A stretch of DNA of 64,000 nt from Cladopsammia gracilis (Eukaryota; Cnidaria; Anthozoa; Scleractinia; Dendrophylliidae). Location of the stretch: NCBI GenBank assembly GCA_022457155.1, contig JAJGOT010000273.1, positions 935,001-999,000 on the forward strand. Reading direction: 5' to 3'. Shown in pieces: positions 11,701-23,086 of this stretch; the first letter of the stretch is position 1; the number at the start of each line of letters is the position of its first letter. The translations under genes and the position numbers were made by a program. The notes under the pieces were generated by a model that saw nothing but the letters and a program-made list of their open reading frames with translations, searched no databases and was not told the origin of the DNA.

Positions 11701-14700
11701 ATTTATCTTGTTTTTTTTTGTTGGAGAGGGGGATGGGGCAGGGGAGTGTAGTGTGAGTTGTATCACAATACAGGGTTCTTAATACCTTTTTCAACAATTC
11801 CATTTTACTGAGCTTAAAATTATTACCATCTTTTTTATTTATCACCACACATGATATTTTTGACATTGCTGATCCTAGCAGTATGCTGGACACATGTCAT
11901 ATACATGAATGAACCCAGTAAATGGCCTAGCTCTCGTACATGTAGGTAAGTGGTTATTAAAACACCCGATTCCTATCAAGGACTCAGATTTTATCTTCGT
12001 CCCATGCAAATAACATGGTGATGTTACATCTTTCTAAACTGTTCCATTTCTTTACAAAGGCATAAAAAAGTGGCATAATTATGTAATTGTAGCCAACAGG
12101 CCTTACTAAAACACTTACAGCACATCTGTAAAACTTACTACAGCTGTAGGTTATGATTCAGTTGAGAAAACTCTGATAACATATACTACATGTAAGTGAT
12201 AATCCTAGTAGTGTATGTGAATGTTAAAACTTTCCATTAAAAAACTTAAGTGCATTTTAAATTACAATATAATTATAAATGTAGTTATAATAAATAGCTC
12301 CACTATTTAATTCAAACCGTGTAAGAGGAGAGTGCCATTCCAAAATCCTTGTTGATCTTGAGCTGGATTTTTGTGTCAACAAATACTTGCAATATTAACA
12401 AATTATGACAAACTGCTAGATGTTCCGAGATCTTCCAAAATGACATGAACAGTACCTCACTCTGTGTTAGGTGCATGTATCGGCCTATGTTTAATAACTA
12501 CATGTAAAATTCTTACTAGCTTTCTATTCGTTTTGCAGCTTGCATTTTATTGTTGTGGTTTTAACTCATGTTAATAATCGTTGGCCACAGCCAGCAACAC
12601 AATCAATAATCCGGAAAGAATTTTGACCACTGATTGCAATCTTTAGACTAAGCAGCAAATGACACCTGGACAATAAAGTTATCACCTTTATCTTTAACAT
12701 GCTCCGCTAATCAAATTAAAATATAAAAGAAAATTCTAGACTCGTTTGCCCACAATGATAAAGCATATTCAATAATCAATATTAGCCGCAATATATTAGT
12801 GAACTAGTTCACAACAAAAAGGAGCATTCGGATTGGTTCCCTGAAATGTCGGTATTCAGAAATATGGGCCACTTTTTTGGACTGCTCATGAATAGATCTC
12901 AAAGAATTTTGCTGCTATAAATAAACTAAACAAGAGAAAAGTGTTAAATTTGTATTACTTGAGATATTAATCTTTTTCTGTATTCATTCTGGCTGATAAA
13001 TTTTCCAGAATTGCTGGGAAAGTCCTATGTGACATGAAAAATATGATGTTTACACATACTCTTAACTAACATGTATTTGACAATAACACTGTACCATAAT
13101 GAATACATTAGCAATTTAAGATGTCGTTCAGCCACTAATCAAGGTATAATAAAATATGTAATAAAAAAATCAATAAAAAAATAATATTGCATTTCATAAC
13201 TACCGGTACTAAGCGACAATTCTGCTAGGCCAGTTATAATACTGTTGGAAACTACAATATTAGAGATGTAAACAAAGAAAATAAGCTCTTTGTTTTCTGG
13301 TTTAAACAATCAAAGACTGAAATCTTTAAACGCTGAAACACTAAACTGGTACTCAAATTATTCTTTGCTAGAGGTGAACACACATACCCTTATGTACACT
13401 GTACAGCAATATCCATGTATCTTAGAAAACCTTAATGCATAACAGTAATTAAATTTTATCTGTTTCAGTCCATTTCAGTATATTTCACAACACAACAACA
13501 GCTGTTCAAGCATGTTATGCTTGTTCAAGCACGTAACCTCAAGGCATGAAATTACAGCAAACTTTAGCACACTTGTATGCAAAGTAATGTTAAATAGCAT
13601 CATGTTCATAGTTGGAAGCTTTCTCTAATGATAGAAATATTTAAAAAAATTGAAGTATGATGACTTTAGGAAAACTATTATTAACTACCGAATTTCAATT
13701 ATCAAGTCGCAGATGGCTGCATGCTTCAATGAGGGGTGGTAAAGGTGTTTTGCATGAAATGCAATCAGGTGTTTTAATTTTCTGTGATCTGTAATCATAA
13801 AAATTTAAATCTGTGAAATGTGAATGCAAGCTTGCTGTGATAGAAAAATATTGTTTGGTATTGGTGAAAAATTATGTACTGAGCAATGTGAACTCCTCCA
13901 TACAATGTACTAAAGTAGGAAAAGTTTTCTAAGGATGTTAGTGATAATGTTACATGTATTTTCTATAAACCGCTATCTTTGCCATCTTTAATAGTCAAAC
14001 TGTGCGGGGGACCCCCCCACCACCCCCCCCCCCCCCCACTGCTGCCACTCTTTACTGGAAGTCTGAGAGCAAGGAGGAAATAATCAGAAAGGTTTTATTT
14101 CCTGTACATGTAGCCAGAAAAACTGAACTTAACCCTTGTTCAACCTAATAAATTAAAGTAAATCAAGTAACTGAAGGCTATTTACTGCCCCCCTTACAAA
14201 TACCTATAAAATAGGTAGATTAAACTTGCACTAGAAATCACTACATGTATCTTTCAGTGGCAAAAGGTCCTACATGTATGTACTGTATTCCATTTTTTTC
14301 CAGAACAATGTGCAGTACAAGTTTTTAACAGGACTTTGTTATGAAACAGACATTGGTGAACTTATTTAGAAACATTGGTGACATTATATAGATAGGTTCA
14401 GCAATGAGACATCACTACAGCCTGTCAGCTAATGATTCTGTGACATAAACAACAATTAAAAACAAACATGAAATAGTGTTATTAGAAAGGACTGGAGGGC
14501 AATGTCAACACCTATGAGAAAATCTGCATTTTTCATTATCAAATTCACTTTCCTAGCCTGAAAATATGACTGTTTTGCAAAAAACTAAACAAGTTAAGGA
14601 CTAGTTTATAATAATAAATTTTAAATTAGTTCAGTTTATGAGACAAAATAATAACTATTTCAGTAATCAGATTTCATGAAAATACAGGAAATATAGTCAA

Positions 14701-16487
14701 AATTCTAAAAAGTAGACAAAATAATCCTCCGTTTATATTGTAACAAATTAAATAACACACTCGAAATGGCTTACACAACTGTTAAACTTCTGTGAAAGAA
14801 ATAAAATACAGTAAACTTATGTATTAATTTTTGGCAAGACATTGGATAATTTCATCTATGGTTATAGCTTTAAGGCTTATATCAAACAAATTTTGCTACG
14901 AGGAAATTTACGAAAAAGGAATTTTAAAACGCAATATTTTCCATGAATTGATTAAGATTTAGACATCTGAATAATTTCCATTTTTGAGTCGCCGTTTTAT
15001 TCACAGGACATAGCGTTCCTTGCCACACGTAAAACTGCTCAAAGAAACAACATTAACGTCGATATATTTTCCTTATAAAAAAACCTGAGAAAAAAAGTAT
15101 TGATGTTAGATAAAACGAAATCTAACGTCCATTTTTTCAGTTTCTCGCAAAAACAAATAATGTTATCGACAAGCAGAAAATATTATAAAAATTTTAAAAA
15201 TAGACAACGGTAAAATAAACCGGAGAATAACAAGAACAGGAAAGATTCCGGGCATTTTTCGCCCACATAACACTAAGCTTGTATATCAACAGACAAAACG
15301 AGTGAAAATACGATTGGTAAAGTTCCTTCGCATGAGTTCAGATATTACAATTTCAGTGTTGAAATCACTCAACCATGTCAATACATTTCACCACAACGTT
15401 CTAAATGAAAAGGGATCGCATCAACTCGAAATTACATAAATATCTTACGAAGTTAAAGACCCGTTAGTTGAGTTTTAACTTAACCAGGATTCTCTAAACG
15501 CGAAAAGCAGCTATAAAAGGTCATAGAACAGAGCTAACGTTAGCAAGATTCGAGAACATAGAGCTTCAACTCACACAAACCTCAGCTGACGAAGCTAATC
15601 CCCCAAAAACATTGTCGAGAACGCCTAATAGAATTAGAATGGTATCGACGTTACTATGGAATGCGAGAGATTTTAGCACAACTTGAACGTAACACAATAT
15701 TTAAACTCTGCATTCTGTCATGGGCACAACATCTCGCAAATTTGCAATTAGCAGAAAGCCGCTGATAAGCTTCGGATGTCAATCATATCATGCTGGTGCT
15801 GGGAATTTTGTCAGGTATTGATTCCTTTCACCGGTACACTTGCTCGCAATGCGTGCTGGATTCTCGAAGATTCTCTTCTTCGATAGGGTTACGATAAGGC
15901 CCCTTCAAATACAGACTACTCATTCGACGAACGTAATTAGGTGAGAAGGATCTTAAAATCGCAGCTAACGTGTCAATCTAGGGAAGCTATAACGACTGTA
16001 ACTGCATGTGGAACGGAATCTCGGCTAGAATTTCATCGGGAATCGAACCCAGGAAGGTAACGTTACACCAAAAAATCACAAACGTTTATCTCCAATCGAA
16101 TCAGACATATGGCAAGGACGAACTGTTTATACAAAAAGCCGTAACGCAGCCAGCGCTCGGCGCTTATTTAAGACTACTTACTTTGGATATGGAAATATAC
16201 CTAATCGATCTACCCACAATTCTGGCAACAAAACACACAGTAAACAAAGAAACGCTAGAGGCGAAATTAGAAAGGATATCTAAAGTTACCATCATTTCCT
16301 ACTTGTCTTTACCGCTACTTAAGCAACTAACCACACTTCCAAGGGAGAAATTATTTGATTAACTGACCTTTGAGACAGAAAGCTTCGTTCTGAATTCGCT
16401 GCCCCCTTGCAAAGTAAAACCCCAAGGAGAACCGCCAGACAGAACGACATCAAAAGTGTCTTCCGAACTTTTTAACGGCGAACTCAT
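5707..16487 (-). CDS. Shroom-like N-terminal PDZ domain protein, four exons, 256 aa
   Basis: Coding exons, in transcription order, are 16368-16487, 9461-9609, 7458-7832 and 5707-5833. All borders are GT/AG, phases match at each junction, and the model ends in TAA. The first two exons together make one PDZ domain (about residues 12-90). Exon 1 supplies the ligand-binding loop SPWGFTLQGG and exon 2 supplies ITPGGKAELSQ, VGDEVVAING and the closing strand KLKIKLRR. PDZ domains bind short C-terminal peptides and act as cortical scaffolds. The PWGFTL loop followed by an EAIELV-type helix and a basic last strand most resembles Shroom PDZ domains; PDLIM-type domains are the alternative. Residues 91-256 are Ser/Asn-rich and polar, with DNLSASLDDLL near the middle and a basic C-terminus YGRTWSLRR. 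I see no LIM or Shroom ASD domain. The gene lies head-to-head with DCTD, 556 bp apart. The existence of the gene is well supported; the family name is inference. Confidence 0.85.
8879..9438. mobile_element. ~560-bp inverted-repeat element (TTAACCCATTGAC ends)
   Basis: The left edge reads TTAACCCATTGACTCC and the right edge is its near inverse, GGTGTCAATGAGTTA. The interior has no clear coding capacity. A relative of the right end (GGTGTCAATGGGTTAA) occurs at about 5120-5136. It lies in intron 2 of the PDZ gene, just downstream of exon 2. Confidence 0.55.
9672..10058. mobile_element. Small inverted-repeat element with an internal 87-bp tandem repeat (x3)
   Basis: The edges resemble TTAACCCTTT and its inverse ending GGGAGTGAA. 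Inside, a segment beginning TTCTAACCTTTTGAGTCTG-like recurs at about 9716, 9803 and 9891 (period 87-88 bp). A single-unit relative lies at 22799-23012 with clean edges TTTAACCCTTTCA and TGAAAGGGTTAAA, so the triple unit is a local expansion. Confidence 0.6.
10433..12742. repeat. 1,155-bp perfect-looking tandem duplication in PDZ-gene intron 1
   Basis: Bases 10433-11587 are repeated at 11588-12742 with a period of 1,155 bp. Each copy starts AGTTGTGCTGCTGTTTG and ends TTCTAGACT. I found no difference between the copies by eye. The unit holds no recognisable exon. Either it is a very recent duplication or an assembly artefact. Confidence 0.9.
12743..16367. other. Distal part of PDZ-gene intron 1
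   Basis: I see no exon or clear transposon. The only notable item is a C-run at about 14007-14038. The plus-strand frame at 16006-16362 overlaps the intron start and lacks any motif. Confidence 0.6.
16368..16487 (-). CDS. First coding exon of the PDZ gene (start codon and GLGF-type loop)
   Basis: This is a 40-codon exon with ATG at 16485-16487 and donor GTCAGT just below 16368. It encodes MSSPLKSSED, then FDVVLSGGSPWGFTLQGG and ends SVSK. Exon 2 at 9609 continues directly with ITPGGKAE in phase 0, and only the two together give a complete PDZ fold. I chose this ATG because it opens the frame 22 codons before the PWGF motif, which is usual for proteins that start with a PDZ domain. Confidence 0.85.
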
Positions 16488-17043
16488 TCTATTCATCGTG
16501 CGTTATCGATTCCACGTAAATATCTGTGTCCGTGATTCCATGGCATTTCAATAAAATCGTGGCAAAGGAAGATACTTCTTTTCCTGTGCCGAATAAAGCT
16601 CCCAAACCGGGAAAAATATGTGTATGCAAATATATTAATGCAAATGTAGCCTAGCAGCCTTTCATTAGTTGCATACACCCAGCGTGAAAGCGAGGTACTG
16701 GACACCGCTGTCCGATTCTCCGTTCGTGATTTTTATATAACGCGGTATCTGATTGGTTAAGTGAAGAAAGGAAGTGTTTAATAAACCAATGAAAATCTTT
16801 GTTAGATTCGAAGTATATGGAGTCATTCGCGGGAAATCTTGATTGTTGTGTTGTCCAAAGGAAATTTCGCGTTTTTCATTTAGCACAATATTCACAGAAG
16901 TGAAGCTTATATTTCTAGAATTTTAAATCGTTCTAACCTCAGGAGCAAAGTTGTTATCGAAGAAACACGGATAATCCTTCGTAGTTTATTCACAACACAA
17001 GCCAGTAGAAGAAACTTGGGCGCTTGAGCGGTGGTGAGCAAGA
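16488..17043. promoter_or_regulatory. Short divergent upstream region between the PDZ gene and DCTD
   Basis: Only 556 bp separate the two start codons, which point away from each other, so the promoters of both genes must lie here or overlap the 5' ends. A TATATAA string occurs at 16734-16740, but its distance to the transcript starts is unknown. No other element is certain. Co-regulation is possible but not shown. Confidence 0.5.
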
Positions 17044-19500
17044 ATGTCTAAACGGAAAGCAACAGCAAAGGTCTCGAACTCCAAAGAAAACAGCACGCTT
17101 AGTAAAGTGGATGCATTGGAAGACATCAAGCCTTGCACGCCCCCCAAAACTGGCAAACGAACAAACTACCTCAGCTGGGATGAATATTTCATGGCGGTCG
17201 CATTTCTGTCCGCGCAAAGAAGCAAAGATCCTAACTCGCAGGTTGGAGCCTGTGTGGTAAATGCTGACATGAAGATTGTTGGAATCGGATACAACGGAAT
17301 GCCGAATGGCTGCAGCGATGATGAGCTTCCCTGGGCAAGACATGGTGAAGATGAGCTGGACACAAAATATCCTTATGGTATAAAATTAATTGATTTAATT
17401 AGTGACATGGTGACGGGTAAGGGTGGGGGGCGGGGTTGGGTGGGGTCGGGGGGGGGGGGGGTGGGCAGGGAGGTATGCATGGTGGGAATTTCCTGGACTT
17501 CACTCTTACTTGCTTCTTTCCTCGCCACCTCCAAGTCTTGGGCAGGGATGTAGATAATAGCCAGGATCCGGGGAAATTACCTGGCTGTGAACTTCATTTT
17601 TCCGGTTGTAAAAGCCAAGTGCAGCTTTAAAAGGACTATGTTTTTCTCTTTTTTACCCGTCTGTCAGTTCTATATTCCCGCCTATTAAACATTGAATCTA
17701 CATCCCTGCCTGGGGAGTCTATGCTGTGCACAGATGTCTCGTAACAAGAAATGTATGTGTGCAGGTTAGGGAAGTCCAGCTATCTTTTCCTGCTTCCTTT
17801 CGTCTTCCCACCCCATTTTCTTCTGGGCCCGGTTGTTTGAAAGCAGTAAGCCGGTTAATGCTAACCCAGGATTAAAACTTAACTGAAGATGTAATTTCTC
17901 TTGTTAGAAGTGTTTTCAAAAGCGTATTTTAAGTTACATGCGAAGACAAGTCAGAGGTGAAACTAAAGGGCAAAATTACTTTGGAAAAGTCTCCATTAAT
18001 AAATTGTTTAAAATTGATGCTAACCCTGGGTTAGCTTAACCGCGCTTTGAACAACACGGCCTTGGGCATTGTCAAAAAAGTGTGCAGGGCCATTCCCAGG
18101 GTTGTCCACAACTTTTCAAGTAGCTGGCAAAAATTTCTAAGTAGCCGGATAGCACCAGTAAAGAAACAAATAATTTGTCTTTAAAAATCATATTTATCAC
18201 GAAAGAAGCCGGCACAAACGACCGAAGCAGCCGGTTAATTCTGCCGGCTGCCGGCTGTTAGGGACAACCCTGCATTCCAGATGTTAACTAACACCCTTAA
18301 CTCTTTTCCTTCGTATATCCTATTTTTGTCAACAGTAATAACCTAACCCGTTCCCTTTATTTTGTCATTTCAGTTTGTCACGCTGAAATGAATGCAATTC
18401 TGAACAAGAACTCAGCTGACATCAAAGGTTGTTCCATTTATGTAGCCCTGTTCCCATGTAATGAGTGCAGTAAGCTGATCATCCAAGCAGGCATCAAAGA
18501 AATCATATTCTATTCTGACAAGTACCACAATCAGCCCAACTGTAAGGCGGCTAGGAAACTTCTTGACATGGCTGGGGTCAAATATAGGTAATTTATAAGT
18601 CTGTTTAGGCATGCTTTTTGTGTGTTTGGCTTGAAATCTGGGGTGCTTACCATTTGTAGGAAAAAAAATAATAATGAATTAATACCATCCTATTTCCCCA
18701 CGGTTCAATAGCGCCTTACAAGCGGATAAGAATTAAAAAATAAAATTAAAAAATAAAATAAAGTCTATAAAATAAACACAGTCAGATAACTGTTGAATAA
18801 TGGCAAGAGTTTCTCCAAAGTCAGCATTCCAATCAAAACAGGTGAAAGAAATCAGTGATGGATCCAGGGGTGGGGACGGTTTTCGGAGGAATGAAAAAAT
18901 TAGAAACTGAATTTTTTTTTGTTCTTTGGACCTTATTTTTTTGACAAGATGGGTGGATAACTATGAGTGGTTAGCAATTTTCTCTTTCCAGGGTTTCTGC
19001 AAAGTCAGCATTCTAATCAAAACAGGTGAAAGAAATCAGTGATGGATCCAGGACATCCAGGGGTGTGGTGGTTTTCGGGGGAATGAAAATGTTACATACT
19101 GAATTTTTTTTGTTCTTTGGACCTTATTTTTTTGACAAGATAGGTGGATAACTTAGTAGTTAGCAATTTTCTCTTTCCATAAATTTTGCTTGGTTTAGGA
19201 CTGGATCTAGTGATGCATGTACATACTACATCTTCTTGTTCCATGCAATTACCACCATGTTGGATCACTTGAATCCACTAACCTCTATGGTCTGCAGATC
19301 GGCATGCTTGGCAACAGCCTTGAAGTTCAGAGATTCTCTTCCCTCCCCCCCCTAAAGTCCCCAGAAAACCATGTCTAGATGCAAGCAATTTTTTTTCTTT
19401 CTACAGACAATTCAAATCCAGCTCAAGCAAGATAGTGATTGATTTTTCAAGTATCGATGACCCATCTTCAAAACCAAGCTGGTCTGTTTCATCGCCTTAA
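17044..19500 (+). CDS. DCTD: Deoxycytidylate (dCMP) deaminase, three exons, 213 aa
   Basis: The exons are 17044-17377, 18374-18587 and 19407-19500, with GT/AG borders and matching phases. The enzyme deaminates dCMP to dUMP, the substrate of thymidylate synthase, in the cytosol. The zinc site typical of the cytidine/dCMP deaminase fold is complete: H114-A-E116 (at the start of exon 2) and P139-C140-N-E-C143. The nearby conserved strings [42 protein letters not shown] and [12 protein letters not shown] fix the assignment. Known family members are hexamers, activated by dCTP and inhibited by dTTP; I infer the same here. The N-terminus is about 35 residues longer than the human protein (178 aa) and is Lys/Ser-rich. 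The last exon keeps SSKIVIDF before a short divergent tail. The reading frame stays open past the first donor into intron 1, so that read-through should not be taken as coding. Confidence 0.97.
17543..17705. mobile_element. CAGGGATGTAGA-ended hAT-like MITE in DCTD intron 1
   Basis: The left edge is CAGGGATGTAGAT and the right edge is its inverse, ATCTACATCCCTG (~163 bp). A related copy in the opposite orientation lies at about 49970-50142 in an IK intron, sharing the GTTCACAGCCGG / CCGGCTGTGAAC type interior. No clean 8-bp target duplication is visible. Confidence 0.55.
17826..18062. mobile_element. ~237-bp MITE (GGGCCCGGTTGTTTGAAAG ends), DCTD intron 1
   Basis: The left end GGCCCGGTTGTTTGAAAGC mirrors the right end GCTTTGAACAACACGGCC, with inner inverted GCTAACCCAGG / CCTGGGTTAGC. 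A second copy of the same family is at 45064-45273. Confidence 0.65.
18098..18272. mobile_element. ~170-bp MITE with CAGGGTTGTCC termini
   Basis: Perfect 11-bp terminal inverted repeats CAGGGTTGTCC / GGACAACCCTG are flanked by CATTCC on both sides. The interior repeats GCCGGCTGCCGGCTG. The ends and the short flanking duplication fit a non-autonomous hAT-like element. It lies in DCTD intron 1. Confidence 0.65.
18812..19178. repeat. Two-copy ~185-bp tandem duplication in DCTD intron 2
   Basis: A segment starting TTCTCCAAAGTCAGCATTCC at about 18812 is repeated from about 18997 with a few substitutions and a 10-base insertion. Both copies end near TTAGCAATTTTCTCTTTCCA. It is noncoding. Confidence 0.75.
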
Positions 19501-21942
19501 TTGTGTTACTACAAGTCTGCAAGAAGTTTAACAAATTTTTGTTCTTTCATTATTCGAAGATACTAATGGTCCATTTTATCACCTTAAAGTTAAGTGGTAG
19601 TTGTTAACTATACCTTTTCATTACATTGGCCGGATTCAAATTTAACACATTTATTTTGCTATTTAAATTGGTGTTGTTATGCGACAAAACATACATGTAC
19701 ACTCCTCATTGACCCTTGGTAATAAGGTTGTTACACTGAGTTCAAAACTAAGCAATGTTTTGTACAACCCTATGAGAAATCTCACACAAAAATATCGCCT
19801 GTGTAATGTGCACTTCAACAGACAACTTTGCATTTTTCAGTTGCTGCAAACCTTGCAAAAAGTGGAACCAATGTAACAATGCAGAAAATCTGTTGCAGGG
19901 TATGTTACACTGCACAATTTATGTTGTGCAACTTGTGTTGCAATTTTCTTGTGAGGCAAGTAACATGAAACATTGCCCAGCACAACCCCACTGATGCATA
20001 CAATGATATCAGCAAATATCACATATTTTTGGTGAAGACTTTGTATACCTTTAGGCCAGTGTTGTTGTGATCTAGATTGATTTTTATTGGATTGCTTTTT
20101 TTTTATACACAATATTGAGAGTTCAAATGTGTGACGGAAATGGCATAGAAATAAAATTAAAGAAACAAACAATGATTGTTATCATCTGTAGACTTTTAAT
20201 AAATGTGGTATAATCCCCTTGTAAGATGTCATTATTAAAAGATTCTTAGGGCTGTCAATAATGGTTTGGGACTGCTAATTTTTCCTCAGCTATTGCATGT
20301 TTGAGCCCCATCTACTGTGATAGAAAAACAAAATATTGACAACACCACAAACCAATTTTCCACGGCTACTTTCTTCACTCTTTTGCCCGGGTTCTTATTG
20401 ACTGCTTGTTAGGGAAGTGGTCATAACAAGCATACTTGTCAAGGACCCACCTTGTGTTGGGACAAGAGGGCTATGCAAGATCCCACTTACTGATGAGCCT
20501 AATGGACAAAATTTCAGGAGATCGGAGAATTCTCCGCCAACTATGCAGAATTCTCTGGCTAAATTTTGATGGCAATATGTAGCTATCTTCGCTATTTCAT
20601 AATATTCTCCTGCTACTACAATTCTGAAAACCCTGAAATTTATTGGCCCATACATTTCAGATAAGACTTTTATTCTGTGTGCATGAAGCTTGCATTGCCA
20701 GTAAAATGGTACAGGATGGTTTGACTCTTTTTCTCAGTTTCTACTCCCGATGGAATGAGGCTATCCAACAAGACATCATCCTTTTAGGTGGTAGAGGTGG
20801 GTACATAAAGAGCCCACCAGTCTCTCTGTAACACCGTGGCTCCTGTCTGAGTACAATAGTTTTGACCATTTGCCTTAGGGGGACAGGTTGGTGCTTATTT
20901 GAGGATAGCATTAACTGCAGCACCAGGGGTACATGTAGTTACCCTAGCAGCCAAGACAAATTTTTTCCAGGTTAACATGTGATTTTTCATGCAGGGACAA
21001 GTGTCCCTATCTGAAGCGTTTACAAGGAGGAAACTTGCCCCCCCCCCCTGCTAAAGGTAACCCTAGCTGCCTTGTAAACACAAAATAAAAAAAAAATGGA
21101 CCCTCTTGCTAGCATACCCCCACCTACTAGTAAACAGGCCCTTCCATTTCATAACACTTCAGTCAAACAAACTCTTTGAGGATAGGCATTTAATTGAGGG
21201 AAGGCACTTGATATAAGGACAAGGGAGCAGGTGGTTAAAAACACTGGTAATAATGCCATTTTGAAGTACCACTTCTCGGGGGGGGGGGTACTCTGTAATT
21301 ATATGGGAGTACCCCCCCCCCTGGGTACCACTTCTACTTGATTGTTTTAAACAAACTCGTAAATGATATAGCAGTTTGTAATCATGAAAACGAAAAGCCA
21401 GACCTAAATATCACATACAAAAATCATACAGACTGTACATGTATCTAGTAAAGGTTTATTTGATTAAATACTAACAGTATGGAGTGTTTGCACATGTCAC
21501 GGTGGCCACAGCGATGTCCCAAAACAATGAAATGGCACCCATATTGGTGTCAAAATAATGTGTCCTAAACGAATCCTATGGGACTTTAGCTCTATTCTTA
21601 TTCAACTATTTCCTATTGTTTTAGCACTCCAATATTGTGGCCAGTCACATGTCGTAAAAAACGCTCTGACTATAGATTTGACTTCCATCCATTTAGTGGG
21701 TGTTTTTTCATGCTCCTCTCTTTTGTGGAGGTAGATGGGCACGAAATGGCTGGAAATCAAGTCCAGTGACAGTGTAAATGCACAAAATAAACACTGCTTT
21801 GTAAATAAACAGTTTGTACTCCAGTGTCAAAGGTGATCATGAGCTCTGTTGATGCAGCTTAAAAGTATGCAGCATGTTATGCCAGCTGCTATGAAGGCCT
21901 GGGTGCATAACCAGCTTATGTAGAATTTTGAAATATTTACTT

Positions 21943-22507
21943 ATTAAAGTGCAACTAACCCCCAATCATGTTTTTTTCCAAACGAAATCTCCTAATTGTC
22001 CTGATTACCTGTGCAAATTTTTTTTACTGTAGCATTTTTCCTCGATTTTTTATAGTTTTTTAAAGTTTCAAATTTTGGCGGTTCTTTCGGCCAGTACCGA
22101 GCAATGTGAACAATGGGTCCGAGTTTTGCTTGGACGTCTTGTGATGTCATCGAAGGAGATTGATTTTCATTGTGCGAAGAGCAAAGGAACTGTGGGCAAA
22201 CACAAAAAAGGCATTGGCTTTTGAGTACTATTTGAGTACTATTCGCGTTAAAATGCCTTCTCTTCTGATGCTTCGTGGTGATATGCTTATGAGAATGCAG
22301 CAAATGGTCTCCTTTGATGACATCACAGCAAAGTTCGTACCCAGCTCCCACAAATGCTCGGTAATGGGGCAGAAGCACCTAACCTCAAACAGCTGTAGAA
22401 ACGCGGGGATTTTATCAATTACGATAATTTTTTTGCACAAGTAATCAGGACAAACGGGAGATTTTATTTAGCAAAAGAAAAAAATTGGGGTTAGTTGCAC
22501 TTTAATG
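21943..22507. mobile_element. ~565-bp inverted-repeat element (ATTAAAGTGCAACTAACCCC)
   Basis: The left end ATTAAAGTGCAACTAACCCC and the right end GGGGTTAGTTGCACTTTAAT are perfect inverses over 20 bases, followed by T-rich / A-rich subterminal stretches. There is no identifiable transposase. Confidence 0.7.
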
Positions 22508-22798
22508 AATAAATTCCATTTTTTGAGACGAGAAAGCACTCTGTTGCTGAAGTGTGACATTTTCACACACACAAAAAAAAAACAAAATAGATTTTGGCTA
22601 CAAAGCATACTATGAGTCCTCTTTAGGTCCAAACCTATTTTTTAAAGAATGTGGGATGCTTGGCCTAATTGAATGCTTTTTTTGGGCTAAAAAAAAATGT
22701 GTGTGAAAAGAGCCAAATTTGACATAGGCTGTTAATGCCAGCCCCTCAGCCCTTCAATTATCAAACTGTGTGACAGCAATCACTGTTGGTGTGCCCTT

Positions 22799-23012
22799 TA
22801 ACCCTTTCATGCCCAGAGTCAATTATGAGACATGTAATGTAGTTCCAACTTTTGAGTTTGTGGATGAAATCCTATGGTGTGACCATTCAAATGAAACCCC
22901 TTCGGAAGTACTTTTGCGTGGTGCCATTTGTTGTTTTTCAATATTTTACAAAACAAAATTTGGGATTTTCCTTGAATTTTGATTTTTGGCACCCTTGGGA
23001 GTGAAAGGGTTA
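22799..23012. mobile_element. ~214-bp MITE, single-unit relative of the element at 9672
   Basis: The terminal repeats are TTTAACCCTTTCA and TGAAAGGGTTAAA. The internal stretch GTGGATGAAATCCTATGG matches the 87-bp unit seen three times near 9.7 kb. It sits just downstream of the IK stop codon. A more decayed piece of the same sequence is visible at about 26585-26630. Confidence 0.6.
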
Positions 23013-23086
23013 AAAGAATGGACATAATAGTAATTAACAGTTGTAAAAGCCAGTAGAAAAGTGATTCTGCTGCTGTTTGTTTCATC

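Larger units (their letters stand above)
19501..23086. other. Convergent intergenic region between DCTD and IK
   Basis: There is no gene. AATAAA motifs at about 20150 and 20196 could end the DCTD transcript. A ~565-bp inverted-repeat element occupies 21943-22507. At 21276-21330 there is a small palindrome (G-run, TACTC, TATATG, GAGTA, C-run) whose relatives occur near 28.99, 29.43 and 60.48 kb. The rest shows nothing recognisable. One 128-codon open frame at 21992-22378 lies wholly within the repeat element and has no known motif. Confidence 0.7.

Noticed and set aside
10490..11893. Two identical 82-codon frames
   Set aside because: Identity comes from the 1,155-bp tandem duplication; the sequence has no domain and the frame has no splice partner.
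16006..16362. 118-codon plus-strand frame
   Set aside because: It lies next to, and antisense to, the PDZ first exon, shows no motif or family resemblance, and has no flanking exons.
17378..17553. Continuation of the DCTD first exon frame
   Set aside because: The conserved protein breaks exactly at the donor after KYPY and resumes with VCHAEMN in the next exon; the extension is Gly-rich read-through of a G-run.
21992..22378. 128-codon minus-strand frame
   Set aside because: It lies wholly inside an inverted-repeat element and has no recognisable motif.
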